Under the pieces are notes generated by a model. It saw only the letters and a list, made by a program, of their open reading frames with translations, was not told the DNA's origin and ran no database searches. Position numbers and translations under genes: made by a program. From Isoetes taiwanensis (Eukaryota; Streptophyta; Lycopodiopsida; Isoetales; Isoetaceae), in contig JAJEKV010000399.1 in NCBI GenBank assembly GCA_021234155.1, forward strand, positions 64,001-128,000: a DNA stretch of 64,000 bases. Direction: 5' to 3'. Positions 46,776-58,760 of the stretch are shown piece by piece. How positions within the stretch are numbered: position 1 is the first letter of the stretch; each line of letters starts with the position of its first letter.

Positions 46776-47160
46776 GTAGTAGTGGCTCTTTAAATGTTTA
46801 TATGCATGAAGGTATGATCTGACTACTTCCTAAATTAGTGGTTTGGAGTAGTAAATGCTAATGGGATAAAGTAGTATAGATTCTGCATTTGTAACAGTAG
46901 GATGCTTGTAATATTGTGTAGTCATTGGCTTAACGTAAGCTTGTGACTCTTAAAGTTATAGAATCTTATTTTCTAAGCTGCACATGAACATAACAGTTAT
47001 GTACCTGTTTATTGACTATTAAACCTTTTTGCATGTAACATGCATTTGTGATTCTACCATTTTAAATGATGACAATGTCAGCTCTAATCTGCACGTTTCA
47101 TAATCATGTTGCTAATAATATTGATAGAACAGCAGTTAGATGTTCCTTGTGCTTAGGCAT

Positions 47161-48685
47161 TGTGACGGGCCTGGCCAGTTAACCTCTAGGTAACTGGAGA
47201 TCCCATCAATCTCGACCATTGGATCTACTTAAGCTTAAAAACTTAAGAAATTAACTCATGCATCTGCAACAATAACACTTAGGTAAAGAATTTAATCTTT
47301 GTACATATTCTAAGGTTCCAAACATGTACTTGCCCATTACTCAGCAATATCCCTGCACACTATGAATGAGCTTAATAATTGTAACTTCAAGCCCATATAT
47401 AATAATAATAATAGTAATAATAATCAAGTTTATTGAATAGCAATCCACACACTTCCACTCTCGCCTTTCCGAAGCTTGGCTACTTTCCGGAGCATCTCAC
47501 ACCTCTGCTTACACCATCAACCACGGGGTTAGTCACATGGACTAAGTGGGGATCGGGGATCTAGGATATATCTTAAAACAATCACCACAAAGCCTTAACT
47601 TAGAACAATAACTTAGCCTTACCGTAGCCTCGCCCCTGCAATCCAAGTAACTAGTCCAACAAGCATGACCAATGTAATTCCAACAAAGAAGACCACATAT
47701 ATAATAACCAAGCAATCATAGCATCAACATTGCAACCAATATTCCTCCGGGTCTGAGCAAGGTCAACTCCTACCGGTGAAGCCGATTGACATAGAGGCGG
47801 GGTAACCACGTGTGTACACACCCATCCACGCCAAGGTCCAAAGATTGGAGGACCACTTAGCGTGCATGACGTTGTACCATACGGTACCAACGCCCGATGT
47901 ATAATACCATTTACATAGCATCAGGTAATAACCATGAAGTCTAGACCATCGCACCTAGACTCCGGCCCCAGAGGTCTATATCAAAGAATTATACTACACA
48001 TAGATCACAATACTATGAATTCCACCCAATATCAACTAGGCACATTTCCATATCAAATTTACCTTAGAAATTCCATAATTTACACCTCATGCAACAAAGG
48101 AAATCCGGTTATCTTTCAGATAAACATTACTATCTCAGATTGAAATTATTAACATGGTAGAGAATATTAGATCGGTTAATATGCTCGCTATCCATTAACC
48201 ATGCATGCTTATTCATGACCATGCTCATATGATTTAACTCCAAGTTTATACTACGTTCAAAGCAATAATTATTAAATCAACACAGCTATACAAACACTAG
48301 AAAACCCCAGGTGTAAGGCTTGATCCCCACCTGGAAATCCCGCTTGCTTCTTCTGCACTTCCAGCAACGCTCCCAGATCTCTGCATGCAACTCGCTCCTT
48401 CAGCAATCCATCTGCAATCTATCTCCTTCCGAATGCTTCACCATCACATAAAAGACTTCTTTCCCATGGAAAACTCCTTCCCCAGAAATCAAGAATAATA
48501 TTGTTGCGCTTATATAACCTAGCAATGCCCTTGCATGCATGCATGCATACACTGCATGCATGGACACATTGCATGCATGTATTCCTAGCATATAATCAAT
48601 TATTTTACCATTGAAAATGCACTCATATATAATGGCAACGTTACTTACATCTTAATGTTGGTGCTAGGTTGCTAGGTCCGTTACA
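47161..48685 (-). repeat. LTR (3' LTR of the minus-strand element)
   Basis: 1,525 bp. It contains an (AAT)n-type microsatellite near 47400 and, near its minus-strand start, RY motifs followed by a TATA box. Confidence 0.9.
48511..48577 (-). promoter_or_regulatory. LTR core promoter: TATA box with RY (CATGCATG) array
   Basis: On the minus strand several CATGCATG motifs (48533-48577) precede GGTTATATAAGCGC, a good TATA box (48511-48516). CATGCATG is the RY element bound by plant B3 factors such as ABI3/FUS3/LEC2. The same arrangement is at 52182-52249 in the other LTR. Confidence 0.65.
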
Positions 48686-48700
48686 GTCTCTCCTCCAAAA
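48686..48700 (-). other. polypurine tract of the LTR element
   Basis: TTTTGGAGGAGAGAC directly before the LTR start TGTAACGG on the minus strand; the expected primer for second-strand synthesis. Confidence 0.75.
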
Positions 48701-50807
48701 ATTCAACCCATGTCCTCATGGGTGCATCTTAGAGCACTCATGAAAAATCTAGTTTGGATCTCCCTTTGTGACATCTTCCTTGGAATAAACCAACCATTGA
48801 TCTATTTTTTTTTTTTTTTTTTTTTTATTGTCTGCCTCCTTAATTCCTCGGGTCTCTTCCCTTTATGCCTTCACATCTTAATCCTCAATTCAACGTACTC
48901 CCAAATGAATACAATTTTGTCCCTTAGAACTGACCCATCCTTGTCAAACACAATTGCTTAGCCTTCCAATCCAAGATGATGCATCTCCAAACTTGAAAAT
49001 TCAAAGCTAGCTTCATACAAGTAATTTAAGCTAAAGGAAAGATACATATTAGATAGCTCCAATGCACGACCCTTCTAACTTTCAATTTAACATACCGCCA
49101 AGTCTAGAACTAACTCAAATATTATGAGTATACTATATATCCAATTCAATATAATAAATGTAATGCAGTTAATGCAACTTTTCATAAAGAAGGTATGTGC
49201 CATAGAAAAAAAAACCCACCATTCCAAAGAAATACTCAGGTCAAACTAGATATGTAATCTCTCGATACTTCTTGGGTGGCCAAATCCAAAAAGTAACAAG
49301 CAAAATACATAATCAAGTCCCCCAGTCTGGGTATCTTATAGCTAGGTAACATACTTAAGTTGATACAAGGGATCCCATAAGAATTATACCCATGGTACAG
49401 AGAATTCCTCTACGAGTTCATCCAATGACATTGAAGTATGCTAGGCTATACACTTGGCCTCTATATTTAGCCTACTTCTATACATATTACCCCATCACAC
49501 TGGCTAGTCTTTCAACAAGATTTTATAGGCATCAATTGCCGTTAATTTCAATGAAGCTCTTACTTCATGTATTTCGTTCACAACTTCAATCCTTTGACTA
49601 TATCCTTAATCAAGTAATGCAATCACCATCCCTCCATTAATCTACAATCACTTCTAGCATGCCAAATAATTACGATACATGGAAGCACCATTACTAGATG
49701 TGCTTACAACTCTTCTATTACATTCTAAGATTTTCAAAAAAATGGCACTTCCCCATATCTATACATTCCCCTCTGCCTTTATCTCATGTCTGGGCTTTAT
49801 CTGACAACTCTTTCGTTCAACTTCATGGTTTACCTACTACCACGATTAAATATGTTATTCCTCTATTCATCATCTTCTTCTTCCTTATCCATAAGATAGA
49901 TAACATTGTTCAATCTTGGCCAATCAATTCTTCAATCTGCCATAATTTAAGTGTATATCATTCTCTAAATATAAATGCGTAACCTGACCACTTTGTTCCA
50001 TTAAGTGCTTTCTTATACTTCAAGAATTTTTTTTTGCAAGGCCAAGAACTTTTTCAAGGCTATCACCGACTATTCTAGCCATAACCCTAAGGCCAACAAC
50101 TTTATAGACCTCAAGTAGGACCATGATATAATCATGACATTTTCGCACATGAACTCAATCCGACTATCATGTCAATCTTATTTTATAACCATATCTAAGC
50201 ATTCTCAAAATTTGTCTTACAACCACCGTGTTGTAACCTTATCCAACCATAGCCTGAATGCTATCAACTTAGCAACTTATTGTTATTTTACCACTAGATA
50301 GCAATATATAGATGCTGCCTGGTTTTCTCAATTTTTAGCTTCAAAAGGATGCACCTAACATCACATCAAGAATCTTATTCATCCGATATGGTGAGATGAA
50401 CCTTCCCTGAATATCATAGGCATTATATATCATGCACTGCTTATTCCAAATTTTCTTGCCACCAGAGTATACTACTATGAGATCACATCTACACTATAAG
50501 GAGTGGTTACCAAAGTGAAACGCAATATCTGTAGCTTAGTCTCCCTCAAGCATCACTTCCATGCTATGCGCACATTGGGAACTCTAAATCAAAGTTAGCC
50601 CCTTGATAGCATTACATTTTCTAGCTTATCTCGCTTTGCAAGATAGAAAATCAACCAAGATTATAGAAATATCATGTAACCAATTTCACATACCTTCATA
50701 AAACAATTTGTCACGCCCCTCTCGAGGCCATCATCTCCACATAATACTATTAGCATAATCCAACAACCTCAACTTGAATCTAGGCTTCGCCATCATACAT
50801 CCAAGGA
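48701..50807 (-). other. internal non-coding region of the LTR element
   Basis: About 2.1 kb of AT-rich sequence with a 24-bp T-run near 48806. Short frames on either strand carry no gag, protease, reverse transcriptase or integrase motif. Confidence 0.7.
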
Positions 50808-50829
50808 TCCAACTATGCTCGATACCAAC
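50808..50829 (-). other. primer-binding site of the LTR element
   Basis: TGGTATCGAGC two bases inside the LTR on the minus strand, differing from the plant initiator-Met tRNA site TGGTATCAGAGC by a missing A. Confidence 0.75.
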
Positions 50830-52356
50830 CGTGGCGGCCTCGGCCGTTAACCTCTAGGTAACTGGAGATCCCATCAATCTCGACCATTGGATCTACTTAA
50901 GCTTAAAAACTTAAGAAATTAACTCATGCATCTGCAACAATAACACTTAGGTAAAGAATTTAATCTTTGTACATATTCTAAGGTTCCAAACATGTACTTG
51001 CCCATTACTCGCCCAATATCCACGCAAGACACTATGAATGAGCTTAATAATTGTAACTTCAAGCCCATATATAATAATAATAATAGTAATAATAATCAAG
51101 TTTATTGAATAGCAATCCACACACTTCCACTCGCCTTTCCAAGCTTGGCTACTTTTCCAGAGCATCTCACACCTCTGCTTACACCATCAACCACGGGGTT
51201 AGTCACATGGACTAAGTGGGGATCGGGGATCTAGGATATATCTTAAAACAATCACCACAAAGCCTTAACTTAGAACAATAACTTAGCCTTACCGTAGCCT
51301 CGCCCCTGCAATCCAAGTAACTAGTCCAACAAGCATGACCAATGTAATTCCAACAAAGAAGACCACATATATAATAACCAAGCAATCATAGCATCAACAT
51401 TGCAACCAATATTCCTCGGGTCCGAGCAAGGTCAACTCCTACTGATCGGGCCGTTGACATAGAGGCGGGGGTAACCACGCGTGTGTACACACCCATCCCG
51501 CCAAGGCGTCCAGCATTGGAGGACCACTTAACTGTGCATGACGTTGTACCATACGGTACCAACGCCCGATGTATAATACCATTTACATAGCACTGTGCAA
51601 TAACCGCGAGTCTAGACCATCGCACCTAGACTCCGGCCCCAGAGGTCTATATCAAAGAATTATACTACACATAGATCACAATACTATGAATTCCACCCAA
51701 TATCAACTAGGCACATTTCCATATCAAATTTACCTTAGAAATTCCATAATTTACACCTCATGCAACAAAGGAAATCCAGTTATACGCTCGTATAAACATT
51801 ACTATCTCAGATTGAAATTATTAACATGGTAGAGAATATTAGATCGGTTAATATGCTCGCTATCCATTAACCATGCATGCTTATTCATGACCATGCTCAT
51901 ATGATTTAACTCCAAGTTTATACTACGTTCAAAGCAATAATTATTAAATCAACACAGCTATACAAACACTAGAAAACCCGGTGTGTAAGGCTTGATCCCC
52001 ACTGAAATCCCCCTTTGCTTCTTTACGCACTTCCCAAAGCGCCCCGGATCTCTGCATGCAACTCGCTCCTTCAGCAATCCATCTGCAATCTATCTCCTTC
52101 CGAATGCTTCACCATCACATAAAAGACTTCTTTCCCATGGAAAACTCCTTCCCCAGAAATCAAGAATAATATTGTTGCGCTTATATAACCTAGCAATGCC
52201 CTTGCATGCATGCATGCATACACTGCATGCATGGACACATTGCATGCATGTATTCCTAGCATATAATCAATTATTTTACCATTGAAAATGCACTCATATA
52301 TAATGGCAACGTTACTTACATCTTAATGTTGGTGCTAGGTTGCTAGGTCCGTTACA
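50830..52356 (-). repeat. LTR (5' LTR of the minus-strand element)
   Basis: 1,527 bp, identical to the other LTR over long stretches, with differences in tight clusters (e.g. 51420-51500 and 51590-51610). Its outer-left base is C where the other copy has T. Confidence 0.9.
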
Positions 52357-52361
52357 GGCAT

Positions 52362-54206
52362 TTGCACATTAGTTAATCCAGGGCATGGCTGCTATCGTAT
52401 TAAATAGCATAATGCATGCGCTATTTAGTGTTAGAAACTTTTAACCTGTGTAGCATCAACATTATGAACAAGTGCCAATGGGTTGTTGTAGATACTTAAG
52501 ACTCTGATTGCTACTATGTTACATTATTTAGGCTTCTGGTGCCTGGTTACATAGTCTTCCTTGGGCGGATATTCTATTTGACATGTGTAGTTAGTTTAAT
52601 GATCTGATAAGGATAACTCTGCTATGTATGTGGCCTTGTGTCCTCATACAAGATGCATAGCCTAGCTGGATGCACATTAGTAGAGTAGCAGGTCAACAAG
52701 TCTATGAGGAATGTACTATTTGCCTCGCATACGCTCTATGAAATAACAGCCATATGGTAATAGTTCTAATATTAGCAGCAGCACATGGAAGAAATAGATA
52801 AGTTCCTGTATTTTTTAGGATTATCACAGGAGCAGTTGGTTTGTTCTTGCTAGGCGATTGTTCTTAACTGTTTAGTGCATTTGTAATAGTAGAGTAATGT
52901 GGACTATGCATGTAAATTATATTGCCTATGCTTTTAGTTGCCCTGGCCACACAGTTTACCTTGGCTAACACATCATTTCAAGTTTGTGCAATATCTTGCA
53001 TGGAGTGGTGATCTAGTTTATGGTAATGACTGAGAAGCCCCAATGCTGCACAACTCTGATGCTCAATTCTTAACTTCCACGGCTATGATTGTGGCCTGAT
53101 GCACCAGGTTAGGTGCTAATGTTCTTGATGGAACTCTCTTCTCCTTTGTTGAACAGTGCACACAACTGCATATTCGTTCTTCAGATATGTTGTGCTACAA
53201 TGAGTTTTTCATCACATTGTTCCTAGGAGTTGAACTACAACACAAGACTCAATTGCTCAATGCAAGATTTTTGCTCCAAACTTTCATTTCAGTGAATGTG
53301 AATGATTAACTATTGATAGTCATAACCATAGTAGCTACAGTGTAAGTGAATGTGAATGATTAACTATTGGTAGTCATAAACATAGTAGCTATAATGTAAA
53401 TTAGCTAGTCTCAGAAACCTTTGGTTTAATGCATTCTAGTGGAATGATGCACGTTCTTTATGACAAATGTTACTGAAATTGTATTTTAACATGCTAAATT
53501 CAGTGATTGAATGAGGTTAAGTGAAGGGCATTACTGCTTATTGTTTGGATAAGTGAGGCAAGATTAGTCATGATGTTTTTCTTTGTGGAACTAAAGATAA
53601 CTGATACTAAGATTTTATGTTTTACAGAGTACACAGGAGAAACAAAGTGTGTTTTGAGCTCATAATAGGTTACTTGAAAGATTAGACTTCATTACCATCA
53701 AAAAAAATAAGTTCTTGCCTAACAAATTTGTATTGCAGCCTTCAATGGCTACCCTGGTAGCCTACATGGCTGCCACCTTAGCCTTGGTGGTACCAGTACC
53801 CCAACACTTTGGCACTTCATAAGATGAGTTGACATTACCACATTGGTATGCAACAAAGCTTCCCATATGTCCTATCTTGTTGGTCATTTTGTCATGTGGC
53901 CCATGTAGTTTGAAAAGTGTTCATTTTGCTGCTATATAAGTTTTACGCTTAAGTGCGCAGCCAATGGACACACCCCCCCCCCCAGGTAGCTCGTTCACGA
54001 AATGAACAATCTCTAAATGAACGTATGGGTAAAAAAAATGTCAAAGTCAGGGCCACTTGACATTGGGGGGTTAAACTCCGTTAGGTTAGAAAAAATTAGT
54101 TAGCTGGGGTTCACACTGCTGCCGTTATCGCATGCGGTTAAGTTACGAGGGGGTTAAGAAATAACAGTTCGGTTAGGTTAACAGTGCCCTTTAACTGTCC
54201 TTCAAG
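52362..54206. other. gene-free stretch
   Basis: A tandem duplication of about 58 bp at 53293-53405 ('gtgaatgtgaatgattaact' twice) and a 14-bp C-run near 53978 are the only structures. From 54060 several 'gttaggtta' motifs recall the right edge of the window. Confidence 0.5.
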
Positions 54207-54209
54207 TTA

Positions 54210-54593
54210 GGGTGAGATTCCACTATGCTGAAAAACTTTTATTACTTTTTGTCGACGTGGCACAAAAGTCGCGTAAAAAAAATGGGTTCTCTGCACGAAG
54301 CATTCAACGGCATGGCAATTTGGATGCCACATGGATATTTCCACGTAAAAATTTTCAACAAAGGCTTCCTTGACTACGTGGCGAAGAATGACCAGCAGGC
54401 AATTTTTGGATTTGTTAGGGTCAACCAATATCGCCTGGACTTTAAAAATAGATTTTGGCAATGCCACGTTGGAAAAAAATTTAACTTCCACGCTGCGTGA
54501 AACACAGAGTATCCTGCGAATTAATGACACGTCAATTTGACATTGACCAACATTAAATATTCGGCTTTTAAATGTCGTAGTCGAATCTCACCC
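54210..54593. mobile_element. PIF/Harbinger (Tourist-type) MITE, 384 bp
   Basis: Terminal inverted repeats GGGTGAGATTCCACTATG and, reverse-complemented, GGGTGAGATTCGACTACG (16 of 18 identical), flanked on both sides by TTA. A TTA target duplication with ends starting GGG is the PIF/Harbinger signature. A 91-codon open frame inside is probably fortuitous. Confidence 0.85.
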
Positions 54594-54596
54594 TTA

Positions 54597-55048
54597 GATT
54601 ATGTTAGGTTAAAGTTTAACAGTTGTTAAGGGACGCTCAAAATTCCTGTTCGAAGTTAACCCCATCCTCACAGGATCCCTTAAGTGTCGTTAGGGGTGCC
54701 CGAAGACGGCAATCCGCATCTTCTGGATCCTAGCCGATACTAGGTGGTTCCAGCTTGAAGCTTTTGGAGCTTGCATCCAATCTTCCAAAGTGCAAACTGC
54801 TTCTATGAGGTAAGCAATCGATTCTGTGCATATCAAATAATGTTTTCTGATCATTTTCATTAGTAGGTCTTGAATTTTTATTTCATATCTTCTGTTTGTC
54901 CACCATATGTCAAATATTTTTTTCCTGGATTGTAAGGTTTTATCAACCATCCTTTTTTGTCCTCCAGAATTTGTAATTCATTCACATTGCAGATTTTCAT
55001 GCATCTTTTAAATATTCTAGATACATTATCGTAAGCTTCCATGACTAG
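54597..55048. other. no supported gene
   Basis: An 86-codon minus-strand frame (54690-54950, with IFDIWWTNRRYEIKIQDLL) matches no family I know. Confidence 0.35.
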
Positions 55049-55818
55049 ATGTTTATGCCATGCAGCAACATGTCAGATGCCACAAATGGCACAAATAGTA
55101 CAGGTATAGGTGCCCCAACAAATGGTACAAGTAACAATGAAACTATTGTCACAAGTAGTAAGAAGCGCATGCGATCTACAAATTGGACATTGCAAGAGGT
55201 GTTTACTTTAGTGGAAACAAAGAAGCAAGAAACAAAATTGTGTGATGCTAATGTTGGATCGCGGGATGTAACGGAGACTGCAAAGAGCAAGTGGCGTAAG
55301 ATATCTGAATACTTTATGCTTATGGGTATGAAAGAGATCCTGATCAGTGCCAAAACAAGTGGAAAATTTGGATTTCTGATTACAAGAGCATAAAAGATCA
55401 TGATCACCAAACTGTTGCGGCCCCGTACTTTGCAATGAGTAGGGTTGATCGAAAGAGAGAAAAGGTGCAGCCTGTCGAGTTTGATCAGCAAGTTTGGCAT
55501 CTCATTGATGAATTTTATGGTAAGAGACCAGCCATTGTCCCACCCCATACTCGTGATAGCAGTAGAGATGTGGAAGCTATTGTTGACTCTAACATTGCTT
55601 TACCTACACTTGGTGATAAAGAGCCAGGTTCAAGTGCTAAAAAGAAGAATAGAGTTGCAACCAATGAGAGGCTTGTTAGAGTTCTTGAAGACCTTGGAGA
55701 CAAGAGTGTAACGATCCTTGTAGCTTGGTGTTATTTTCTAGGTTGGCAAACGAGAATTAATAGGGTGTTTAATATCCTTGCTTGCTTGCATGTTTCTAGT
55801 AAAGCAGGTATAATGTAA
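55049..55818 (+). pseudogene. Myb/SANT-like (trihelix-type) DNA-binding protein, frameshifted
   Basis: Thr/Asn-rich leader (probable start MSDATNGTNSTGIG at 55070), then a SANT/trihelix domain: RSTNWTLQEVFTLVETKKQE, KWRKISEYF. After a 1-nt frame change near 55322 it continues GYERDPDQCQNKWKIWISDY, KSIKDHDHQTVAAPYFAMS. Such domains bind DNA in trihelix factors and in the Myb-like accessory protein of PIF/Harbinger transposons. The downstream part (VEFDQQVWHLIDEFYGKRP) fits the plant relatives. A sequencing error could explain the frameshift. No partner transposase is seen nearby. Confidence 0.7.
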
Positions 55819-55819
55819 T

Positions 55820-56394
55820 GGACGTAGTGGCTTACCTTGTTTCTGTATTAGATTGTGTAAGATCAGTTAAATGACCCTGTTGATACGCTTCCATGGGTAT
55901 GCTGGTGGCGGCATTTAAACTATAGAAGATCATTATTTAAATGCTTATATTATGAAACCCAAAAAAGGTGAACACCATAAAATCGGGTGAATGGCGATCG
56001 TGGCTATATGTTGGGATCAAGCAAACAGGGATAAGGATGTATCTGTCAGGCATTGCAATCACCTGGATATGGGTCTGAAAAGATACCTGGTAGCAAGAGA
56101 GGCTGCCATGTGGAGAATTCGTCGTGGATAGAGATTAGATGATGAAAAGTTATGGCTCTCTGGCTTGTAATCTTCAGTACAGGCCAGAGTGTCATTACCT
56201 TTCACACTGTAATCCTCGTCCACCTTTTTTTTTGTAATGGGCTCAAATATCCCATATGCATTTAATATTCCACATGTTGCCAAATCAACAATTACCAAAT
56301 CAACAAATGCCAAATCAACACAAATGCCTATTGGGCTTAAATACCCTACATGCATTCAAGTTCTAGTCTACAACATGTTTGGTAAGACAACAAT
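55820..56394. other. gene-free stretch
   Basis: Short direct repeats 'aaatcaacaa.t.ccaaatcaa' at 56280-56325 lead into the satellite that follows. Confidence 0.4.
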
Positions 56395-56945
56395 AACATA
56401 TTGCAACAATAATGCTCCATGTTGCCAAATCAACAATTACCATAAATTTTGACTTATGCTATTCTATGCATTATGTTAAGGCATATTGTGTACAACATGT
56501 TTGGTAAAGCATAAGTCAAAATTTTCAAGTCAACAAAAGCAAAAGTTTGACTTTCATTGACCAAATTTTACAACAATAATGCTCCATATTGCCAAATCAA
56601 CAGTTACCAAATTTTGACTTATGCTATTCTATGCATTATGTTAAGGCATATTGTCTACAACATGTTTGATAAAGCGTAAGTCAACAATTTTCAAGTCAAC
56701 AAGTGTGAATCATCCGTAAGCAAAAGTTTGACTTTCATTGACCAAATTTTGCAACAATAATGCTCCATGTTGCCAAATCAACAATTGCCAAATTTTGACT
56801 TATGCTATTCTATGCATTATGTTAAGCCATATTGTGTACAACATGCTTGGTAGAGCGTAAGTCAACAATTTTCAAGTCAACAAGTGTGAATCACCACCAA
56901 GCAAATGTTTGACTTCCATTGACCAAATTTTGACTTATTGTTACA
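56395..56945. repeat. short satellite array, three units of 167-182 bp
   Basis: Unit landmarks AATAATGCTCCATGTTGCCA occur at about 56408, 56575 and 56757. Each is followed by 'gacttatgctattctatgca', 'gtacaacatg..tggta.agc' and 'gtttgacttycattgaccaa'. Confidence 0.88.
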
Positions 56946-57576
56946 ACTTCAATTTACACTAACAAATTCTATTCAAAATGGGACCTTAAGGCAATTGCAA
57001 TTTACACTAACCAATTACAATTATAATTACTAAACAAGTGCCAAGCCAACATAAGATGATTGGTGTACAAAAAAGATGATGGCCATTTCAAGATAGATAG
57101 TCTTTTTCTTTTCTTTTTTTCAAGGTAATCGCATTTCAGTTCGTATCCTACTAAATCATTACAATTAAGATTCTAATGGTACGAAAATCCTAAAATCGTA
57201 GCCTCTAAATTTTATTTCACGCCAGCCTTTATATGGTCGTGAGGGAGAAGCATCTCGTCCAATTCTCCCAACATAATGCTAAAGTGCTGCCGCTCCCGCT
57301 CTGCCTCCCTTGCCCCTGCCAAACGCCGAGCTCTAATTTCCCTTCCTTTGCCAGAGCTTTTCGCGCGTTATGGGATAGGTTCGTGGCCTACTCATGGAGT
57401 GCATGAAGATCGTGAAGAAGATCTAGAATTGTCCAAATCAAGCCAGCAAACTCTTCAATAAAACAGCAAAAAACTATTTATATATGCGCACGAATTTTGT
57501 AATATATGCATGTGGGATATTGATAACTTTGTGTTAGGCTTCTACTAAGTATTTATACTACAAGGGTCGAAATTAG
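56946..57576. other. gene-free stretch
   Basis: AT-rich, with a pyrimidine tract near 57105. No recognisable frame. Confidence 0.45.
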
Positions 57577-57795
57577 GGGGCGTGTTGGCCTAGTGGTTAG
57601 TCCACTCGTCTAGCACATTGAGGTCTCGTGTTCGAACCTCACTAGGATCTTGGCATCTTAGGACCTTTGGCCCCTGGTATCCTTGTAGGGGGCGGTGCTC
57701 CTTGAAGGGGGATTGCAAGAACATGCCATGTGCCGTCGTATGTCCTAAGGGATGCTGGCTAGTGCTACGACGTAAAAATACACCTTCCTTCTTTT
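57577..57795 (+). mobile_element. tRNA-derived SINE
   Basis: The A box TGGCCTAGTGG (57586-57596) and B box GTTCGAACCTC (57630-57640) match Pol III promoters with tRNA-like spacing. A unique body of about 140 bp follows and ends ACGTAAAAATACACCTTCCTTC. T-arm pairing is imperfect, so it is not a working tRNA. No clear target duplication was found. Confidence 0.8.
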
Positions 57796-58127
57796 GATCA
57801 TACTGATTTCGAAAATGCACAAGATCTCTGTATATACGCAATTACGTTCACTTCTGGAACTAGCTTGTGACCAAAGCATGGGGGATATTTGAGCCCATTA
57901 TAATGGAAACTGCATGCCAGAGAATTATAAAGTTCTTTAAACGTTTGTGGTGTTGATAAACACCAAATTACAATAAAAAGAAATCTAATATTAAAAAACA
58001 TACAACATTTTAGGACAAGTTCATGGTCTTTAGTACCTCCAACATTTTTGTGCTCTTTTCATCATACTGATTTCGAAAATGCACAGACCTCTGTACATAA
58101 GCAATTACGTTCACTTATGTTATTAGC
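57796..58127. repeat. 67-bp direct repeat pair (57796-57862 and 58061-58127)
   Basis: Both copies contain ATACTGATTTCGAAAATGCA and GCAATTACGTTCACTT. They lie 265 bp apart; the first follows the SINE tail directly. Confidence 0.8.
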
Positions 58128-58760
58128 TTTTCCAAGTAAGGTACCATAGTCTTCAACAGGTAATCACCGTCATTTACGTCAAGCATGAAGGACCTTGGTG
58201 TGATGCAGGAAAATATTTTGCTTATCTCATTGTTAGTCCTGTGCCTCCTGGTTCAGGACTATTCATGCATACGACGGACCAGGTCAAGCTCAAGGATCCA
58301 CACACAGCCACGGGTCAGCCATCAAAAGCTCAGCAGAAGAACAAGCAGCAGACCCCGCAGTCAAAGCCTGCGTCCGTCAACAAGAGGCGCCGCTCTGACA
58401 AGTGATGGTCCGCCACCGCCCGCGTCAGCGTCAGCGTGATTCGAGGCACTTCAAGAGGCACCGCCAACATTCCTGCAAATCAGGCCTCCTTCCAGGAGTC
58501 GGCACCGAGATCAGTCAGTGTCTATATTGGGCCAAAGGCCATTGTACTATATATAAGAGTAGAGCTAGCACATGAGTTTTTAGAGGAGTTTTTGAGTCTT
58601 GTCTCTCTTCAGTCTTCTCTCGATTGCGAGAGCTCATGTATGTTCATCATTGATATCAAGGAAGCTTATCATTTTTCTCTCACTGTCCTCTCTTGTTCTG
58701 TTTTCTTCTTCTTGTTCTTTTCTTGCAAATCCCGCGTGACATAGTCCCCCGGATTCTCCT
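58128..58760 (+). other. unidentified region: hydrophobic-leader open frame plus TATA-like segment
   Basis: An 84-codon frame at 58185-58439 starts with a hydrophobic stretch (ILLISLLVLCLLVQ) and turns Arg/Ser-rich, so it could be a small secreted peptide or chance. At 58550 CTATATATAAGAG, then pyrimidine-rich sequence, resembles the promoter and leader of a Copia-type LTR. No paired LTR was found. Confidence 0.25.

Larger units (their letters stand above)
47161..52356 (-). mobile_element. complete non-autonomous LTR retrotransposon (LARD-like), 5.2 kb
   Basis: Two LTRs of about 1.53 kb flank 2.14 kb of internal DNA, with a 5-bp target duplication GGCAT at 47156-47160 and 52357-52361. In minus orientation LTRs start TGTAACGG and end near CA. 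Next to the 5' LTR is TGGTATCGAGC, close to the plant tRNA-iMet primer site (TGGTATCAGAGC). Next to the 3' LTR is the purine tract GGAGGAGAGA. The interior has no frame above about 95 codons and no gag or pol motif, so it must rely on proteins of a relative, probably Gypsy. Confidence 0.92.

Noticed and set aside
54225-54500. 91-codon protein gene inside the MITE
   Set aside because: It overlaps a 107-codon frame on the other strand, has no domain, and lies wholly between MITE termini.
57577-57650. Functional tRNA gene
   Set aside because: A and B boxes are good, but the T-arm and acceptor stem do not pair and a non-tRNA body follows; it fits a SINE head.
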